A stretch of 64,000 bases of DNA, from positions 7,692,546 to 7,756,545 of the forward strand of contig NZ_CP032157.1 of assembly GCF_003555545.1 (NCBI RefSeq). Reading direction: 5' to 3'. Both the position numbers and the translations under genes were made by a program. Every line of letters starts with the position of its first letter. Position 1 is the first letter of the stretch. The notes under the pieces were generated by a model. The model did not search any database. It was not told where the DNA came from and saw nothing but the letters and a program-made list of their open reading frames with translations. This stretch comes from Paraflavitalea soli. Lineage in GTDB: Bacteria > Bacteroidota > Bacteroidia > Chitinophagales > Chitinophagaceae. This document shows, piece after piece, positions 18,801 through 26,268 of this stretch.

Positions 18801-19630
18801 GTGGCATAATGGTCCGTAATGCTGAAGGCCATAGCGATCACTGCCGGTACACCCGCGGCGATCAGCTCATCCGCTACACCACGAAAGCCTTGGTCCGGTT
18901 TGCCCTGGGCCGTTTGACAGCTGGCCAGTATCACCAGTGCCGGCAGGTGTTTTCTTTTTTTGGAAAGACTTTTTGCCAGTTCGCTGGCGCTTACCAGTTC
19001 TGCCTTTTGCGTCTTTTTATTTTCCAGCTGCAGGTAACCTGTCTGGTACTTATATATCCCATGGCCGCTGAAGTAAAGCACATGATAATGTTGTAATGCC
19101 AGCTGTTGTTCCAGGCAATGCAGACTGCCATTGGCTGTAAACTGCACCTGTACCTGCCCTTTTTCCCGTAAAGGCTCCAGCGCGTGTAGAATGGCCTCTT
19201 CTTCTTCCTCGTAGCTGAGGCGCTCGTCTATTTCCGTATTGACCGGAGAAGAGATCATCACCAGTATTTTCAACGGCCCTGCCTGCGGCTGGTATACAGG
19301 CAGTGCTTTTTCTACCGGTGCCCCCTTCGACACATACACAAAGGGAAATGTTTCCTGGTCGATAGCCATTTGCCAGGGCAGGTTCAGCAGCGATTTGTCT
19401 TTGTGTGTAAGATGTAAATGATAAGCTGCCTTTGGATGCCTCCGCACCTGTTTCCAAAACGAGGTTAATTTTTTTTGCTCATACAGCAAGCCCCGCATAA
19501 TTTCCTGCAGCTGCGCCAGGTATTGCGGGTGCAATTGCTTACCCTGCTCTATTTTGTGCAGTAGCCTGGCATAGGCCTCACGGAGTGTGGCCGCTTCTGT
19601 TGATGAAAAAACAAGTGCGTGATGATGCAT
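15800..19630 (-). CDS. CHAT protease - STAND NTPase - TPR protein
   Basis: A 1276-residue soluble protein with three parts. Residues about 80-330 form a CHAT (caspase-like) peptidase domain: LLNLPWQMAI, catalytic His190 in YFSGHGIY and catalytic Cys238 in ILASCQTAQG, then GFRGVADELIAAGVPAVIAMAFSI. Residues about 370-720 form a STAND-type NTPase with FIGRRAE, Walker A GLGGTGKT (395-402), Walker B VWIFDGIDG (479-487) and a sensor-like VIFTGRY. Residues 800-1115 hold about eight 40-residue TPRs of the LNNLGL/LNTLGL kind. The architecture predicts a sensor (TPR) that triggers NTP-dependent oligomerisation and activates proteolysis, as in conflict or programmed-cell-death modules. Last gene of a three-gene unit, 33 bp after the membrane-protein gene. 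Confidence 0.88.
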   Translation of the reverse strand: MHHHALVFSSTEAATLREAYARLLHKIEQGKQLHPQYLAQLQEIMRGLLYEQKKLTSFWKQVRRHPKAAYHLHLTHKDKSLLNLPWQMAIDQETFPFVYVSKGAPVEKALPVYQPQAGPLKILVMISSPVNTEIDERLSYEEEEEAILHALEPLREKGQVQVQFTANGSLHCLEQQLALQHYHVLYFSGHGIYKYQTGYLQLENKKTQKAELVSASELAKSLSKKRKHLPALVILASCQTAQGKPDQGFRGVADELIAAGVPAVIAMAFSITDHYATVFAAQLYQQLAWQKALLPAYGAALKATQQEETKRIEQRGQYYAPTQWLIPQLYYHQQVDHIVDWQASRKADKDVVTPAPKKHGSLTDHNWNYRFIGRRAESAHLLAHLHQQGPVLIRGLGGTGKTALAEHLTTRLIAYDSTYHVFAFDLPDTTLTTIRKELEGYLKKHTGARSKTRAPQSYKDPLQQLDWLVQAVSKLCKPVWIFDGIDGCQQSIGGPLQVDWLSWLTFTQQYLLHKTAVIFTGRYAVPELSGVAGIVLNQVSLPDFYRKCQQFSFRHLPLKYPGSTLMQIAELLYNAMGGHYQALVCFDQLYRAQPKQTEQLLEEIRLAGNTEAGYQLRHRITVQVQAMLDMEGKQPLFSHLPDLLNEEEMKILVLMGNFRLPVMVTALDRQDGQKNRLPVLRRLRDLGLIEEKSPQNGQPYKIGVFFFATTLIREWLEHEGLTPGGLFSHEKAGDYWYYMSRRVTLRHSDSTEAFRHFMLAEHGKKVNKVGAMLSTEYYRVSKYEEAMHYAMETYGVAGEQTDPDVLNNLGLMFRFYGHLPQAEEFLEKFYEAAQKKGDREKEGHALNNLANVLNERGQPNNATGLLQESIEIARSLGDKESEAGRLNTLGLIKDEQGQPRKAKALYLQSLRIRQALGNPYGEAKTLLNLVHIYLIEDKQQQAIETLHFCLQAFHEAEDKLAEGRVLHTLGTVYCDQGDHDKGMDYLNKALTHHRSIGHTPGEADSYHNIALIHMEAGRFTAALASLEKSLSLYQSLKNRLREGVTYNCLSILYREKGDYKKAITMAEHGRTLFMLKMHMQGDSACSYNLGMAYRALKKRDLSKEYFKQSMDSLVMSEDPQHKEMMKAIRQILVPTQKKGPGLITLMDHMRAMRDSGNRIGEAATAYEAAMLFVALKSWKFFWEFALECYRIYSTTDDAHGIFLSTRSLGFALYIQVDPDERKKGLVLLQHCLQAGRKAGYAGTEDLAAFINKYEGSNSGWSIKNLPHRMGGLKVQR

Positions 19631-19663
19631 AGGCGATCAGTAAATCTGGTGGCATACCATCCT

Positions 19664-20125
19664 TTAGGAGATGAACAGGTAGAGATAAGTTACCCGGCTG
19701 ATGCCAATAATATACAGCAGCGCACCCAATACCAATAACCAGAATTTCACCTGGCCGATCTTATTATTCATTTGCCTGATCGAGTCAGCGCTGTTCTCTA
19801 CGTATTTATAGCGGAAGGGGAATACCACTGCCAGCGTAAGCAGGATCGAAAGCAGCCAGCATACCACACCATTCTTCAGCGAGGAACCAATTTCGAGGTA
19901 ACGGGGCGCTGAACGCATCGTTTGCCGCAATGCCTCACCATTTACTGCTACAATGATCGAGAGACTCAACGAAGAGAGCCCCGATAAATATTTAGCTGTT
20001 TCTTCCAGCCTTTTAATGCTTTCCTGTTTTTCCTTTTGCTGGTAGTCTATCCAGCTGCTGTCGGTAGGCCTGGCAGGTGTGGCCTGTATTTGGATTGGTG
20101 CTGTACCTGCTTGTTCGTTGCTCAT
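19664..20125 (-). CDS. Three-helix membrane protein, partner of the CHAT gene
   Basis: A 153-residue protein of no recognised family. A polar N-terminus (1-25) and a charged helix (YQQKEKQESIKRLEETAKYL, about 28-47) precede three hydrophobic segments at about 47-62, 84-104 and 126-150. The third is preceded by a basic/polar linker RQMNNKIGQVKF. It overlaps no neighbour but is 12 bp downstream of the small Cys-rich gene and 33 bp upstream of the CHAT-STAND-TPR gene. By analogy with protease-effector pairs it could be a membrane-acting effector or a protease substrate, but this is inference. The SLATT family is an alternative comparison I could not confirm. Confidence 0.7.
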   Translation of the reverse strand: MSNEQAGTAPIQIQATPARPTDSSWIDYQQKEKQESIKRLEETAKYLSGLSSLSLSIIVAVNGEALRQTMRSAPRYLEIGSSLKNGVVCWLLSILLTLAVVFPFRYKYVENSADSIRQMNNKIGQVKFWLLVLGALLYIIGISRVTYLYLFIS

Positions 20126-20137
20126 GGTGGTGATGGT

Positions 20138-20356
20138 TTAGCCGCCCCTTAATATATGTTCGTCCGCGTCCGGTTCAATGCCCGATGGTAGTTCGATCGT
20201 AACACGTTTAAGGCAGGATTTTTCATGCCCAAAAGGACAATCAATTTGCACCCTTGCCTGTGCAGGCTTCTTTCCCGTCGATACTTTCAGCTCATACGGA
20301 AAAGTTCTCGCGTGAATACAGGGACAGGTAATCGTAAGTTCAATCTTTTCATCCAT
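20138..20356 (-). CDS. Small Cys/His-rich protein, first gene of the CHAT unit
   Basis: A 72-residue protein from the Met at 20356 (81 residues from 20383). It contains CPCIHARTF near the N-terminus and DCPFGHEKSC in the middle, giving four Cys and two His that could form a zinc ribbon. Beta-strand-like segments (IELTIT, RVQIDC, KRVTIELP) surround them, and the tail is acidic (EPDADEH). No signal peptide. I do not recognise the family. The order small protein, membrane protein, CHAT-STAND-TPR with gaps of 12 and 33 bp implies one transcript. A role as adaptor or ligand-binding subunit is conjecture. Confidence 0.6.
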   Translation of the reverse strand: MDEKIELTITCPCIHARTFPYELKVSTGKKPAQARVQIDCPFGHEKSCLKRVTIELPSGIEPDADEHILRGG

Positions 20357-20417
20357 AGCTATAGCGTTGACCGGCTGGTGCAACCAGCGGTATAAGATAG
20401 GAAATAATTGTTAATCC

Positions 20418-20448
20418 TTGTAAAATGGTGGGGCAGCCATTATCTTTG
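20418..20448 (+). promoter_or_regulatory. Promoter for the YghZ-like gene, nearly leaderless
   Basis: TTG (20418-20420), a 20-bp spacer and TATCTTTG (20441-20448). The -7 box ends 5 bp before the ATG at 20454, so transcription should start at or within a few bases of the start codon. Confidence 0.6.
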
Positions 20449-20453
20449 GAACC

Positions 20454-21443
20454 ATGAATTATCAGCCTGCTTCCGATAGATACAGCACCATGCAATACCG
20501 CCGCTGCGGTAAAAGTGGTATCCAGTTGCCTGCCATTTCCCTGGGCCTTTGGCACAATTTCGGTCATGTGGATGTGCTCGAAAACTCCCGTAAAATATTA
20601 CGCCTCGCTTTTGATAACGGCATCACCCATTTCGACCTGGCCAATAATTATGGCCCGCCTCCCGGTAGTGCCGAAGAGAATTTTGGTAAGATCCTCAAAG
20701 AAGATTTTGCCGGCTACCGCGATGAGCTCATCATTTCTTCCAAAGCTGGTTATACCATGTGGGAAGGCCCCTATGGCGATTGGGGTTCCAAAAAATACCT
20801 TGTGGCCAGCCTCGACCAGAGTCTCAAGCGCATGGGACTCGATTATGTAGATATCTTCTACCACCACCGCCCCGATCCCAATACACCACTCGAAGAGACC
20901 ATGGCCGCCCTCGACCTCATCGTGCGCCAGGGCAAGGCCCTCTATGCCGGTATCTCCAATTACCCTGCCGAGGAAGCGCGTAAAGCCATTCAGATACTCC
21001 GCCAATTAGGCACTCCTTGTCTCATTCACCAGCCCAAGTATTCCATGTTTGTGCGTTGGGTGGAAGAGGGTTTACTCGATGTGCTCGAAGAAGAGGGCGT
21101 AGGATGTATTCCTTTCTCTCCATTGGCCCAGGGCCTGCTCACCAACAAATACCTCAAAGGTATTCCCGCTGGTTCCCGCGCTGCCAAAGCCCATGGCTTT
21201 TTGAAAGAGGAAGAAGTAACCCCGGCGCGTGTACAACAAATACAACAGTTGAATGAAATAGCCGTGCAGCGTGGTCAGTCCCTGGCCCAGATGGCCCTCG
21301 CCTGGTTGCTCAAAGACCAGCGCATCACCTCCGTACTCATCGGCGCCAGCAGCCCGGAACAATTATCCGATTCTTTACAGTGCCTCAAGAGCAAAGCATT
21401 CACCAGCGATGAGCTGGAGAAGATTGAAAAGATATTGAAATAG
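20454..21443 (+). CDS. yghZ: Aldo-keto reductase, YghZ-like (L-glyceraldehyde 3-phosphate reductase)
   Basis: A 329-residue cytoplasmic (beta/alpha)8 NADPH enzyme. The whole length follows E. coli YghZ, including the N-terminal extension (DRYSTMQYRRCGKSG here, ERYGQMQYRYCGKSG there) and the motif DLANNYGPPPGSAEENFG. The catalytic tetrad is visible: Asp61, Tyr66, Lys97 (SSKAGY) and His138 (FYHHRP). YghZ reduces L-glyceraldehyde 3-phosphate and methylglyoxal-like aldehydes, so detoxification of triose-derived carbonyls is likely. The extension shared with YghZ supports the start at 20454 rather than 20490, though the promoter lies almost on top of it. Divergent from the CHAT unit. Confidence 0.9.
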   Translation: MNYQPASDRYSTMQYRRCGKSGIQLPAISLGLWHNFGHVDVLENSRKILRLAFDNGITHFDLANNYGPPPGSAEENFGKILKEDFAGYRDELIISSKAGYTMWEGPYGDWGSKKYLVASLDQSLKRMGLDYVDIFYHHRPDPNTPLEETMAALDLIVRQGKALYAGISNYPAEEARKAIQILRQLGTPCLIHQPKYSMFVRWVEEGLLDVLEEEGVGCIPFSPLAQGLLTNKYLKGIPAGSRAAKAHGFLKEEEVTPARVQQIQQLNEIAVQRGQSLAQMALAWLLKDQRITSVLIGASSPEQLSDSLQCLKSKAFTSDELEKIEKILK

Positions 21444-21476
21444 GCTATTGACCACAAGACTGTCATTGCATCATAG

Positions 21477-21496
21477 GGCCTGTCATTTGATAGGCC
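21477..21496 (+). terminator. Weak intrinsic terminator after the YghZ-like gene
   Basis: GGCCT (21477-21481) pairs with AGGCC (21492-21496) around a 10-nt loop, followed by the pyrimidine run TCTCTCTTTTTC. Confidence 0.45.
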
Positions 21497-21565
21497 TCTC
21501 TTTTTCGTACCCCACTTTAACAGTTTCAAAACCCTTTTTGCCCTATTTTCGCGGCGCCGGGAATT

Positions 21566-21967
21566 ATGAAACAAAGCATCATCCATAAGATATACCTGAA
21601 CTGGAAATACAGCTCCGTACGCACCCAACTATGCACGCTGGCGCTACTGTTTGTCCTGTTCTGTAGTTTCACTTCGGTAAACCTTCCCCAGCCACAGGAT
21701 ATCGATCACACAGATTGGCTGCACCACAGCACCGATGCCACCGATCAGCTGGCCCTGTCGCACAATGGCGCCGATCCCAACAACGACCTGCACCTCACCG
21801 CCCGCAAGCAGATCAAGGTCAAGTGCATAAAGAAATCTTCACCCAATCCCTTCGCAGCGCACAGGTCCACTGGGACCGGCGATAATGACCATCTTTCCAT
21901 AGCTGGTCTGGCTACTGTTATCCGTCCTGCCTATTATACCTTCCTCTTCCGGTATACGTTATTCTGA
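21566..21967 (+). CDS. Hypothetical small exported protein
   Basis: A 133-residue protein of no recognised family. Residues 20-40 (QLCTLALLFVLFCSFTSVNLP) form a signal peptide or anchor after a basic N-terminus. The rest is polar with DIDHTDWLHHSTDATDQLA and a short basic stretch (ARKQIKVKCIKKSS), and the C-terminus is aromatic (AYYTFLFRYTLF), which could suit membrane association. A gap of 147 bp holding an octamer-type array separates it from the DedA gene. Confidence 0.45.
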   Translation: MKQSIIHKIYLNWKYSSVRTQLCTLALLFVLFCSFTSVNLPQPQDIDHTDWLHHSTDATDQLALSHNGADPNNDLHLTARKQIKVKCIKKSSPNPFAAHRSTGTGDNDHLSIAGLATVIRPAYYTFLFRYTLF

Positions 21968-22030
21968 TACCTCATCTCATACGAATTCGCCCATTGACGC
22001 CCATCACGGCTTGCTGTCTTTGGGTTTAAC

Positions 22031-22078
22031 GGACTTCCGTCTTCCGGACTTCCCGACTTTCGGACTTCCGGACTGTCC
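22031..22078. repeat. GGACTTCC array, 7-8 bp period, 6 units
   Basis: Units GGACTTCC, GTCTTCC, GGACTTCC, CGACTTTC, GGACTTCC, GGACTGTCC between the hypothetical gene and the DedA gene. A 19-bp stretch is shared with the array at 37840. Confidence 0.75.
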
Positions 22079-22114
22079 TTCAACCCATATTGGATCAATC
22101 AAATTAGTAATACT

Positions 22115-22774
22115 ATGTCCGCATTGCTCGAACTGTTTCACAACCTCACCAATCCCGATTGGATCATGGCCCATGGTGGCCTGTATATTGTAGTGTTTAT
22201 CGTATTTGCAGAGACAGGCTTGTTTGCAGGCTTCTTTCTTCCGGGCGATTCTTTACTGTTCATCACCGGTATGATCATCGCCCATACCATCGTGCCCGGT
22301 ACAGCCCCCGTATGGCATTTGCTTTATTGGGTGCTGCTGATCTCCATAGCCGCCATTATTGGCAATTATGTGGGGTATTGGTTCGGCAAGCGGTCCGGCG
22401 CCCTGTTGATGAATCGGAAAGACAGCTGGCTGTTCAAAAAGAGATACCTCGTCCAGGCACAGGCTTTTTATGAGAAAAAGGGTGGGGGAGCCATCATGAT
22501 CGCCCGCTTCCTGCCCGTCGTCCGTACCTTTGCTCCCATTGTAGCCGGTATGGTCCATATGGAACCCAGGAAATTTACCCTGTATAATATCCTGGGCGCC
22601 TGCGCCTGGGCCGGTAGCATTGTAACCGCAGGATTCCTGCTCGGCGACAATGCCTGGGTAAAGAACAACCTCGATAAGGTCATTATCGGCATTGTAATTA
22701 TTACTACCGCCCCTGTACTCATTAAAATGATCACCGCCAGAAAGAAAAAAGAACCCCTCCCGGCCGGTCAATAA
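22115..22774 (+). CDS. DedA-family membrane protein
   Basis: A 219-residue inner-membrane protein of the DedA/VTT (SNARE-associated) superfamily. Visible features are Glu33 in FAETGLFAGFFLPGDSLLF, the re-entrant first half, and RFLPVVRTFAPIVAGM (131-146), whose Arg residues are conserved in the family. Further membrane helices at about 70-90 and 155-210 fit the fold. DedA proteins act in membrane phospholipid flipping and proton-motive-force balance. It is 12 bp upstream of the TerC gene, so the two are likely co-transcribed. Confidence 0.9.
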   Translation: MSALLELFHNLTNPDWIMAHGGLYIVVFIVFAETGLFAGFFLPGDSLLFITGMIIAHTIVPGTAPVWHLLYWVLLISIAAIIGNYVGYWFGKRSGALLMNRKDSWLFKKRYLVQAQAFYEKKGGGAIMIARFLPVVRTFAPIVAGMVHMEPRKFTLYNILGACAWAGSIVTAGFLLGDNAWVKNNLDKVIIGIVIITTAPVLIKMITARKKKEPLPAGQ

Positions 22775-22786
22775 ACCAATAACAAC

Positions 22787-23599
22787 ATGAACAATTTTAT
22801 GATGCCCGACTTTGCTGATCCGGCCGTCTGGATAAGCCTCTTAACCCTCTGTTTCCTGGAAATTGTACTGGGTATCGACAACATCATTTTCATCTCCATC
22901 GTGGCAGGCAAACTGCCCGCCGCACAGCAGCGTAAGGCCCGCAATACAGGCCTGTTGTTGGCCATGCTGTTTAGGGTGCTTCTCCTGTTGTCCATCAACT
23001 GGATCATCGGCCTCAAAGAAGCCGTGTTTACCTTACCCCATGTAAAAGGCCTTACCGACGGCCCCATCGGGCTTAGCTGGAAAGACCTCATCCTCATAGC
23101 AGGCGGTATTTTCCTCATCATAAAAAGTACCCTGGAGATACACCATAAACTGGTGAAGAAAGAAGATGAAGACACCCACAAAGCCGCCGGCAAAAAAGCG
23201 GCCATCTCCGTGGGTGCCGTACTGGGACAGATCATCCTGGTAGATGCCGTGTTTTCCTTCGATTCAATCCTTACAGCCGTGGGTCTCGTAGAGAATGTGA
23301 TCATTATGATCATTGCCGTTGTAGTGTCCATTGGGGTTATGATGTTGTTTGCGGGCCCCGTTACCCGCATCATCAACAAACACCCTTCCCTGCAGATGCT
23401 GGCTTTGTCTTTCCTCGTGGTAATAGGTGTAGTGCTGGTGGCCAGTGGTTTCCACCAGGAGGTCAGCAAGAGTATTATTTACTCCTGCCTGGCTTTCTCA
23501 TTGGGTGTGGAAATGCTCAACATCAAATTGCGTGGTAAACAAAAGAACATTCAACTGAACGACGGGGAAAAACCAACTACCAACGATCCTGCTGAATAG
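22787..23599 (+). CDS. TerC-family integral membrane protein
   Basis: A 270-residue polytopic inner-membrane protein. It carries both hallmark acidic repeats of TerC: LEIVLGIDNIIF (24-35) and VDAVFSFDS (153-161), each within a membrane helix, and a cytoplasmic charged loop (KKEDEDTHKAAGKKAA) between the halves. Related proteins export manganese or take part in tellurite resistance and metallation of exoproteins. The neighbouring DedA gene and the metal-efflux cluster downstream fit envelope and metal homeostasis, but the link is only positional. A strong terminator follows. Confidence 0.9.
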   Translation: MNNFMMPDFADPAVWISLLTLCFLEIVLGIDNIIFISIVAGKLPAAQQRKARNTGLLLAMLFRVLLLLSINWIIGLKEAVFTLPHVKGLTDGPIGLSWKDLILIAGGIFLIIKSTLEIHHKLVKKEDEDTHKAAGKKAAISVGAVLGQIILVDAVFSFDSILTAVGLVENVIIMIIAVVVSIGVMMLFAGPVTRIINKHPSLQMLALSFLVVIGVVLVASGFHQEVSKSIIYSCLAFSLGVEMLNIKLRGKQKNIQLNDGEKPTTNDPAE

Positions 23600-23610
23600 G
23601 CCCTAATAAA

Positions 23611-23645
23611 AACAGCCAACTCCTCTGTTAAGGGAGTTGGCTGTT
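23611..23645. terminator. Strong hairpin terminator after TerC gene
   Basis: A 13-bp perfect stem AACAGCCAACTCC (23611-23623) with GGAGTTGGCTGTT (23633-23645). It lies between convergent TerC and LpxD genes, with A-rich sequence on one side and T-rich on the other, so bidirectional use is possible. Confidence 0.75.
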
Positions 23646-23752
23646 GTAACGCTAACTATTTTTATCATTTCGGATCTCCCTTTTTTGTTCATTTCAAACG
23701 AAGCGTATTCCTCCAAGGTTGTTCATTTCAAATGTAGCGTATCCCTCCTTCT

Positions 23753-23800
23753 TTGTCATTTCGAACGCAGCGAAGCGGAGTGAGAAATCTGCTATCGAAG
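23753..23800. repeat. Dispersed GTCATTTCGAACG..GTGAGAAATCT element
   Basis: Contains TCATTTCGAACGCAGCGAAG followed by CGGAGTGAGAAATCTGCTAT, nearly identical to 44973-45018. Partial upstream copies (TTCATTTCAAACGAAGCG, TTCATTTCAAATGTAGCG) lie at about 23688-23740. No gene is seen in the gap 23600-23851. Confidence 0.7.
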
Positions 23801-23828
23801 CAAACGACTGCCGCTTTCGAAGCAAAGG

Positions 23829-23870
23829 ATTGCCGACTGCCGATTGCCGATTTACGATTTACGATTCACG
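23829..23870. repeat. Heptamer array ATTGCCG/ATTTACG, 6 units, containing the lpxD stop
   Basis: ATTGCCG, ACTGCCG, ATTGCCG, ATTTACG, ATTTACG, ATTCACG in exact 7-bp register. On the minus strand it encodes the last LpxD residues NRKS and the stop at 23852-23854. Confidence 0.85.
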
Positions 23871-24892
23871 TCCGCCTCCTTCAACTGCCTCTCCAGCGCA
23901 TTCACCCGTTGCACCAGCGCGTCCAGGTTGCGGAAATGAATAAAGGCCTTCCGGTATTTATTTGCATCAAAGGCCGGCGATCCCATATATGTTTCACCAG
24001 GTTTGGTAATGCTCTTCGATATACCCGATTGTGCTGTGATGATCGTATTGTCCGCTACCTGCAGGTGGCCTACAATGCCTACCTGGCCGCTGAACATACA
24101 GTTCTTGCCAATCTTCGTCGATCCTGCTACTACACCATGCGCAGCGAAGTACGTGTTCTCGCCCACTTCCACATTGTGCGCTATATGGATGAGGTTATCA
24201 AATTTAACCCCCTTGCGCAGGATCGTTGAGCCCAGCGTGGCGCGGTCGATGGCGCAGTTGGCGCCGATCTCCACATCATCTTCGATAATCACATTGCCGA
24301 TCTGTGGCACTTTCTTGTGGTCATTTTCCGGGTTGAAGCGGAAGCCGTCACTACCGATCACCGTACCGGAATGGATAATGCAGTTTTTGCCGATCACCGT
24401 TTCTGAATAGATCTTTACACCGGCAAACAAGGTCGTATTGTCGCCGATCACCACATTGTCCCCTACATAGGCCTGCGGATATATTTTTACATTATTGCCT
24501 ATTTTGGCGTTTTCACCAATAAAGGCAAATTCACCGGCATAAATATCTTTTCCAACCGTGGCGCTTTCTGCAATAAAAGCCATCTTCGAAATGCCTTTTT
24601 TGTTCAGCTTCACCTGGTTGTACATTTCCAGCAATTGCGTAAAAGCATTGGCCGCGCTTTCTACTCGCAGCAGTGTAGTGGTCACCGGCGCCGTCAGCTC
24701 AAAATCCTTGTTGATGATCACCAGCGAGGCCTTCGTCTTGTAGAGATAAGGCGTGTACAGTGGGTTCGCCAGAAACGAGATCGAGCCGGTTTCACCTTCT
24801 TCTATCTTGGCCAGTTTGCTGATCAGTACCGTGCCGTCACCTTCTATCTGCCCTTGTAAAAGGTCGGCTATTTGCTGCGCGGTAAATTGCAT
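23852..24892 (-). CDS. lpxD: UDP-3-O-acylglucosamine N-acyltransferase LpxD
   Basis: A 346-residue enzyme of lipid A synthesis that transfers a 3-hydroxyacyl chain from ACP to the amino group of UDP-3-O-acyl-glucosamine. Residues 1-100 are the uridine-binding domain ([23 protein letters not shown]). Residues 105-300 are the left-handed beta-helix of hexapeptide repeats ([37 protein letters not shown]). The catalytic His is His239 in HIAHN. The C-terminal helix ([16 protein letters not shown]) ends in residues encoded by a heptamer array. It is the usual length and appears functional. Confidence 0.95.
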   Translation of the reverse strand: MQFTAQQIADLLQGQIEGDGTVLISKLAKIEEGETGSISFLANPLYTPYLYKTKASLVIINKDFELTAPVTTTLLRVESAANAFTQLLEMYNQVKLNKKGISKMAFIAESATVGKDIYAGEFAFIGENAKIGNNVKIYPQAYVGDNVVIGDNTTLFAGVKIYSETVIGKNCIIHSGTVIGSDGFRFNPENDHKKVPQIGNVIIEDDVEIGANCAIDRATLGSTILRKGVKFDNLIHIAHNVEVGENTYFAAHGVVAGSTKIGKNCMFSGQVGIVGHLQVADNTIITAQSGISKSITKPGETYMGSPAFDANKYRKAFIHFRNLDALVQRVNALERQLKEADVNRKS

Positions 24893-24987
24893 GTAGTATG
24901 TTTTGTGGTGTTAAGGATGAATAGGGAGGTACTCCGCTAAAGATAGGCGATTAATTGTTGTTCCCGGCGGTTTATTGTGTTACGATT

Positions 24988-25698
24988 TTATCGCCTGGAA
25001 TACCAAAACCAGTTGCCCTTATAGTTCTTGTCAAGATTTTCTTTACTGTCCCACAGCAAAATGCAGGTAGTTGGTGTAATGTAATCAAACTCGTCATGGC
25101 TTTTTAACAGGCTCCGGTACTTTTGGGTGATAAGGTCCCGGGTTCCATCTGTGGCGGATTGCTCCAGTTGCTGGTCTGTGTAAAAGAATACTGTTGAAGT
25201 GGAAAATTCCCGCAATATGATCCACAGACTTTCCATGGCGAGCGCCTCTTTTAAATGTTTGAGCGCTTCGTTGGAAATCGCCCTATTCACTGCTTCCCGG
25301 GCAACGGGCTCGAAGGCCGTAAAGACCACCACTACATGGGCGGTGTCAAATCGTACTGGCGGCCTTGTTTTTAATAGCCAGTTGAAAAATCCCCGGTGCA
25401 TAGCCGGTTCAGCAGCTTGTATTTGTTTAAACTGAGCTGCAATAAGACTTTGTTTACCTGCATCAAAATTGCCCGTAGGGTCTTTAAACCTGGCTACCTC
25501 CTCCCCAAACTCAAAAATGATTCTCAGCCGTGGTCGTTGTTTATCAGGCTCAATTTTGTCGTAATAGATATTCAGTACGGGAGTGTTGAATTGTTCGGTT
25601 ATCCAGTCGGCTAGCTGTTGAAGCACTGGATCCATTCTTTTTGCCCCTTGCTTCACCAGTTTGGTATCTAAATAGTCGGGGTCTGATGATGTGATCAT
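24988..25698 (-). CDS. Hypothetical protein downstream of the metal cluster
   Basis: A 236-residue soluble protein of no recognised family. It has mixed alpha/beta character, including PVLNIYYDKIEPDKQRPRLRIIFEF, HVVVVFTAFEPVAREAVNRAI and TPTTCILLWDSKENLDKNYKGNWFWY, and no signal peptide or membrane segment. It follows the lipoprotein gene by 28 bp in the same direction and may be the last gene of that transcript. The Tyr/Trp-rich C-terminus is conspicuous. No function is proposed. Confidence 0.55.
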   Translation of the reverse strand: MITSSDPDYLDTKLVKQGAKRMDPVLQQLADWITEQFNTPVLNIYYDKIEPDKQRPRLRIIFEFGEEVARFKDPTGNFDAGKQSLIAAQFKQIQAAEPAMHRGFFNWLLKTRPPVRFDTAHVVVVFTAFEPVAREAVNRAISNEALKHLKEALAMESLWIILREFSTSTVFFYTDQQLEQSATDGTRDLITQKYRSLLKSHDEFDYITPTTCILLWDSKENLDKNYKGNWFWYSRR

Positions 25699-25726
25699 AA
25701 AGAAGATTTGCCTCAGCAGGGTGGTG

Positions 25727-26191
25727 TTATTTACAGGCTATCTCAGCCAGCTTTATGGGGCCATCGAATTGCAGCGAATCAATATTTTTAAAGCGTACTT
25801 TATCCTGGTCTGTATAGCTTTCTCCATGTCCCTCTATAAAACTGCCATTCTCCAGTTTGAAAGCTACCTGCCTTTCCGAGGTGGTCCCTTCCGACATAAA
25901 AGTATAGTTGGCGACGAGTATATTGCCCTGCATGCCGCCGCGGAGAGTGCCTTTGTTGAGGTCCTTTCCATCGAGGTTATAGACCAACAGCCCCGTAATC
26001 GCATCTCCCACATGGATCAGTTTTAAGATAACAGTATCTGCTTTGTTGATGTATTCATAGCAATTGATGGCCGAGGATTGTTCCGTCTTCTTTTCGGTAG
26101 CAGCGGCCGGTCCTTCCTTATCTTTTTCACCCGGCTTACAGGAGATCAATACAACGGGCGCCAGCAGCGTACAAAGTAATTTATATGACAT
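25727..26191 (-). CDS. Hypothetical lipoprotein
   Basis: A 154-residue protein with a lipoprotein signal ending VVLISCKPGEKDKEG (lipidated Cys18), a Lys/Glu linker, then a compact domain: NCYEYINKADTVILKLIHVGDAITGLLVYNLDGKDLNKGTLRGGMQGNILVANYTFMSEG and a C-terminal QVAFKLENGSFIEGHGE. This resembles small Bacteroidota lipoproteins with a beta-rich body, but I cannot name a family. It lies 77 bp downstream of the P-type ATPase gene in the same orientation, so it may belong to the metal cluster. Confidence 0.6.
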   Translation of the reverse strand: MSYKLLCTLLAPVVLISCKPGEKDKEGPAAATEKKTEQSSAINCYEYINKADTVILKLIHVGDAITGLLVYNLDGKDLNKGTLRGGMQGNILVANYTFMSEGTTSERQVAFKLENGSFIEGHGESYTDQDKVRFKNIDSLQFDGPIKLAEIACK

Positions 26192-26268
26192 AGGTTATGA
26201 TTGAATGCGCTAATATAATTCAAGTATCCTGAGCAACAATCCGGCCGTAAATGCCTGCGAAAACCATA

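Noticed and set aside
15800-20356. CHAT protein as a Craspase (Cas7-11/Csx29) component
   Set aside because: No Cas7-11, Csx30/31 or CRISPR array is present, and a STAND NTPase sits between CHAT and the TPRs, unlike Csx29.
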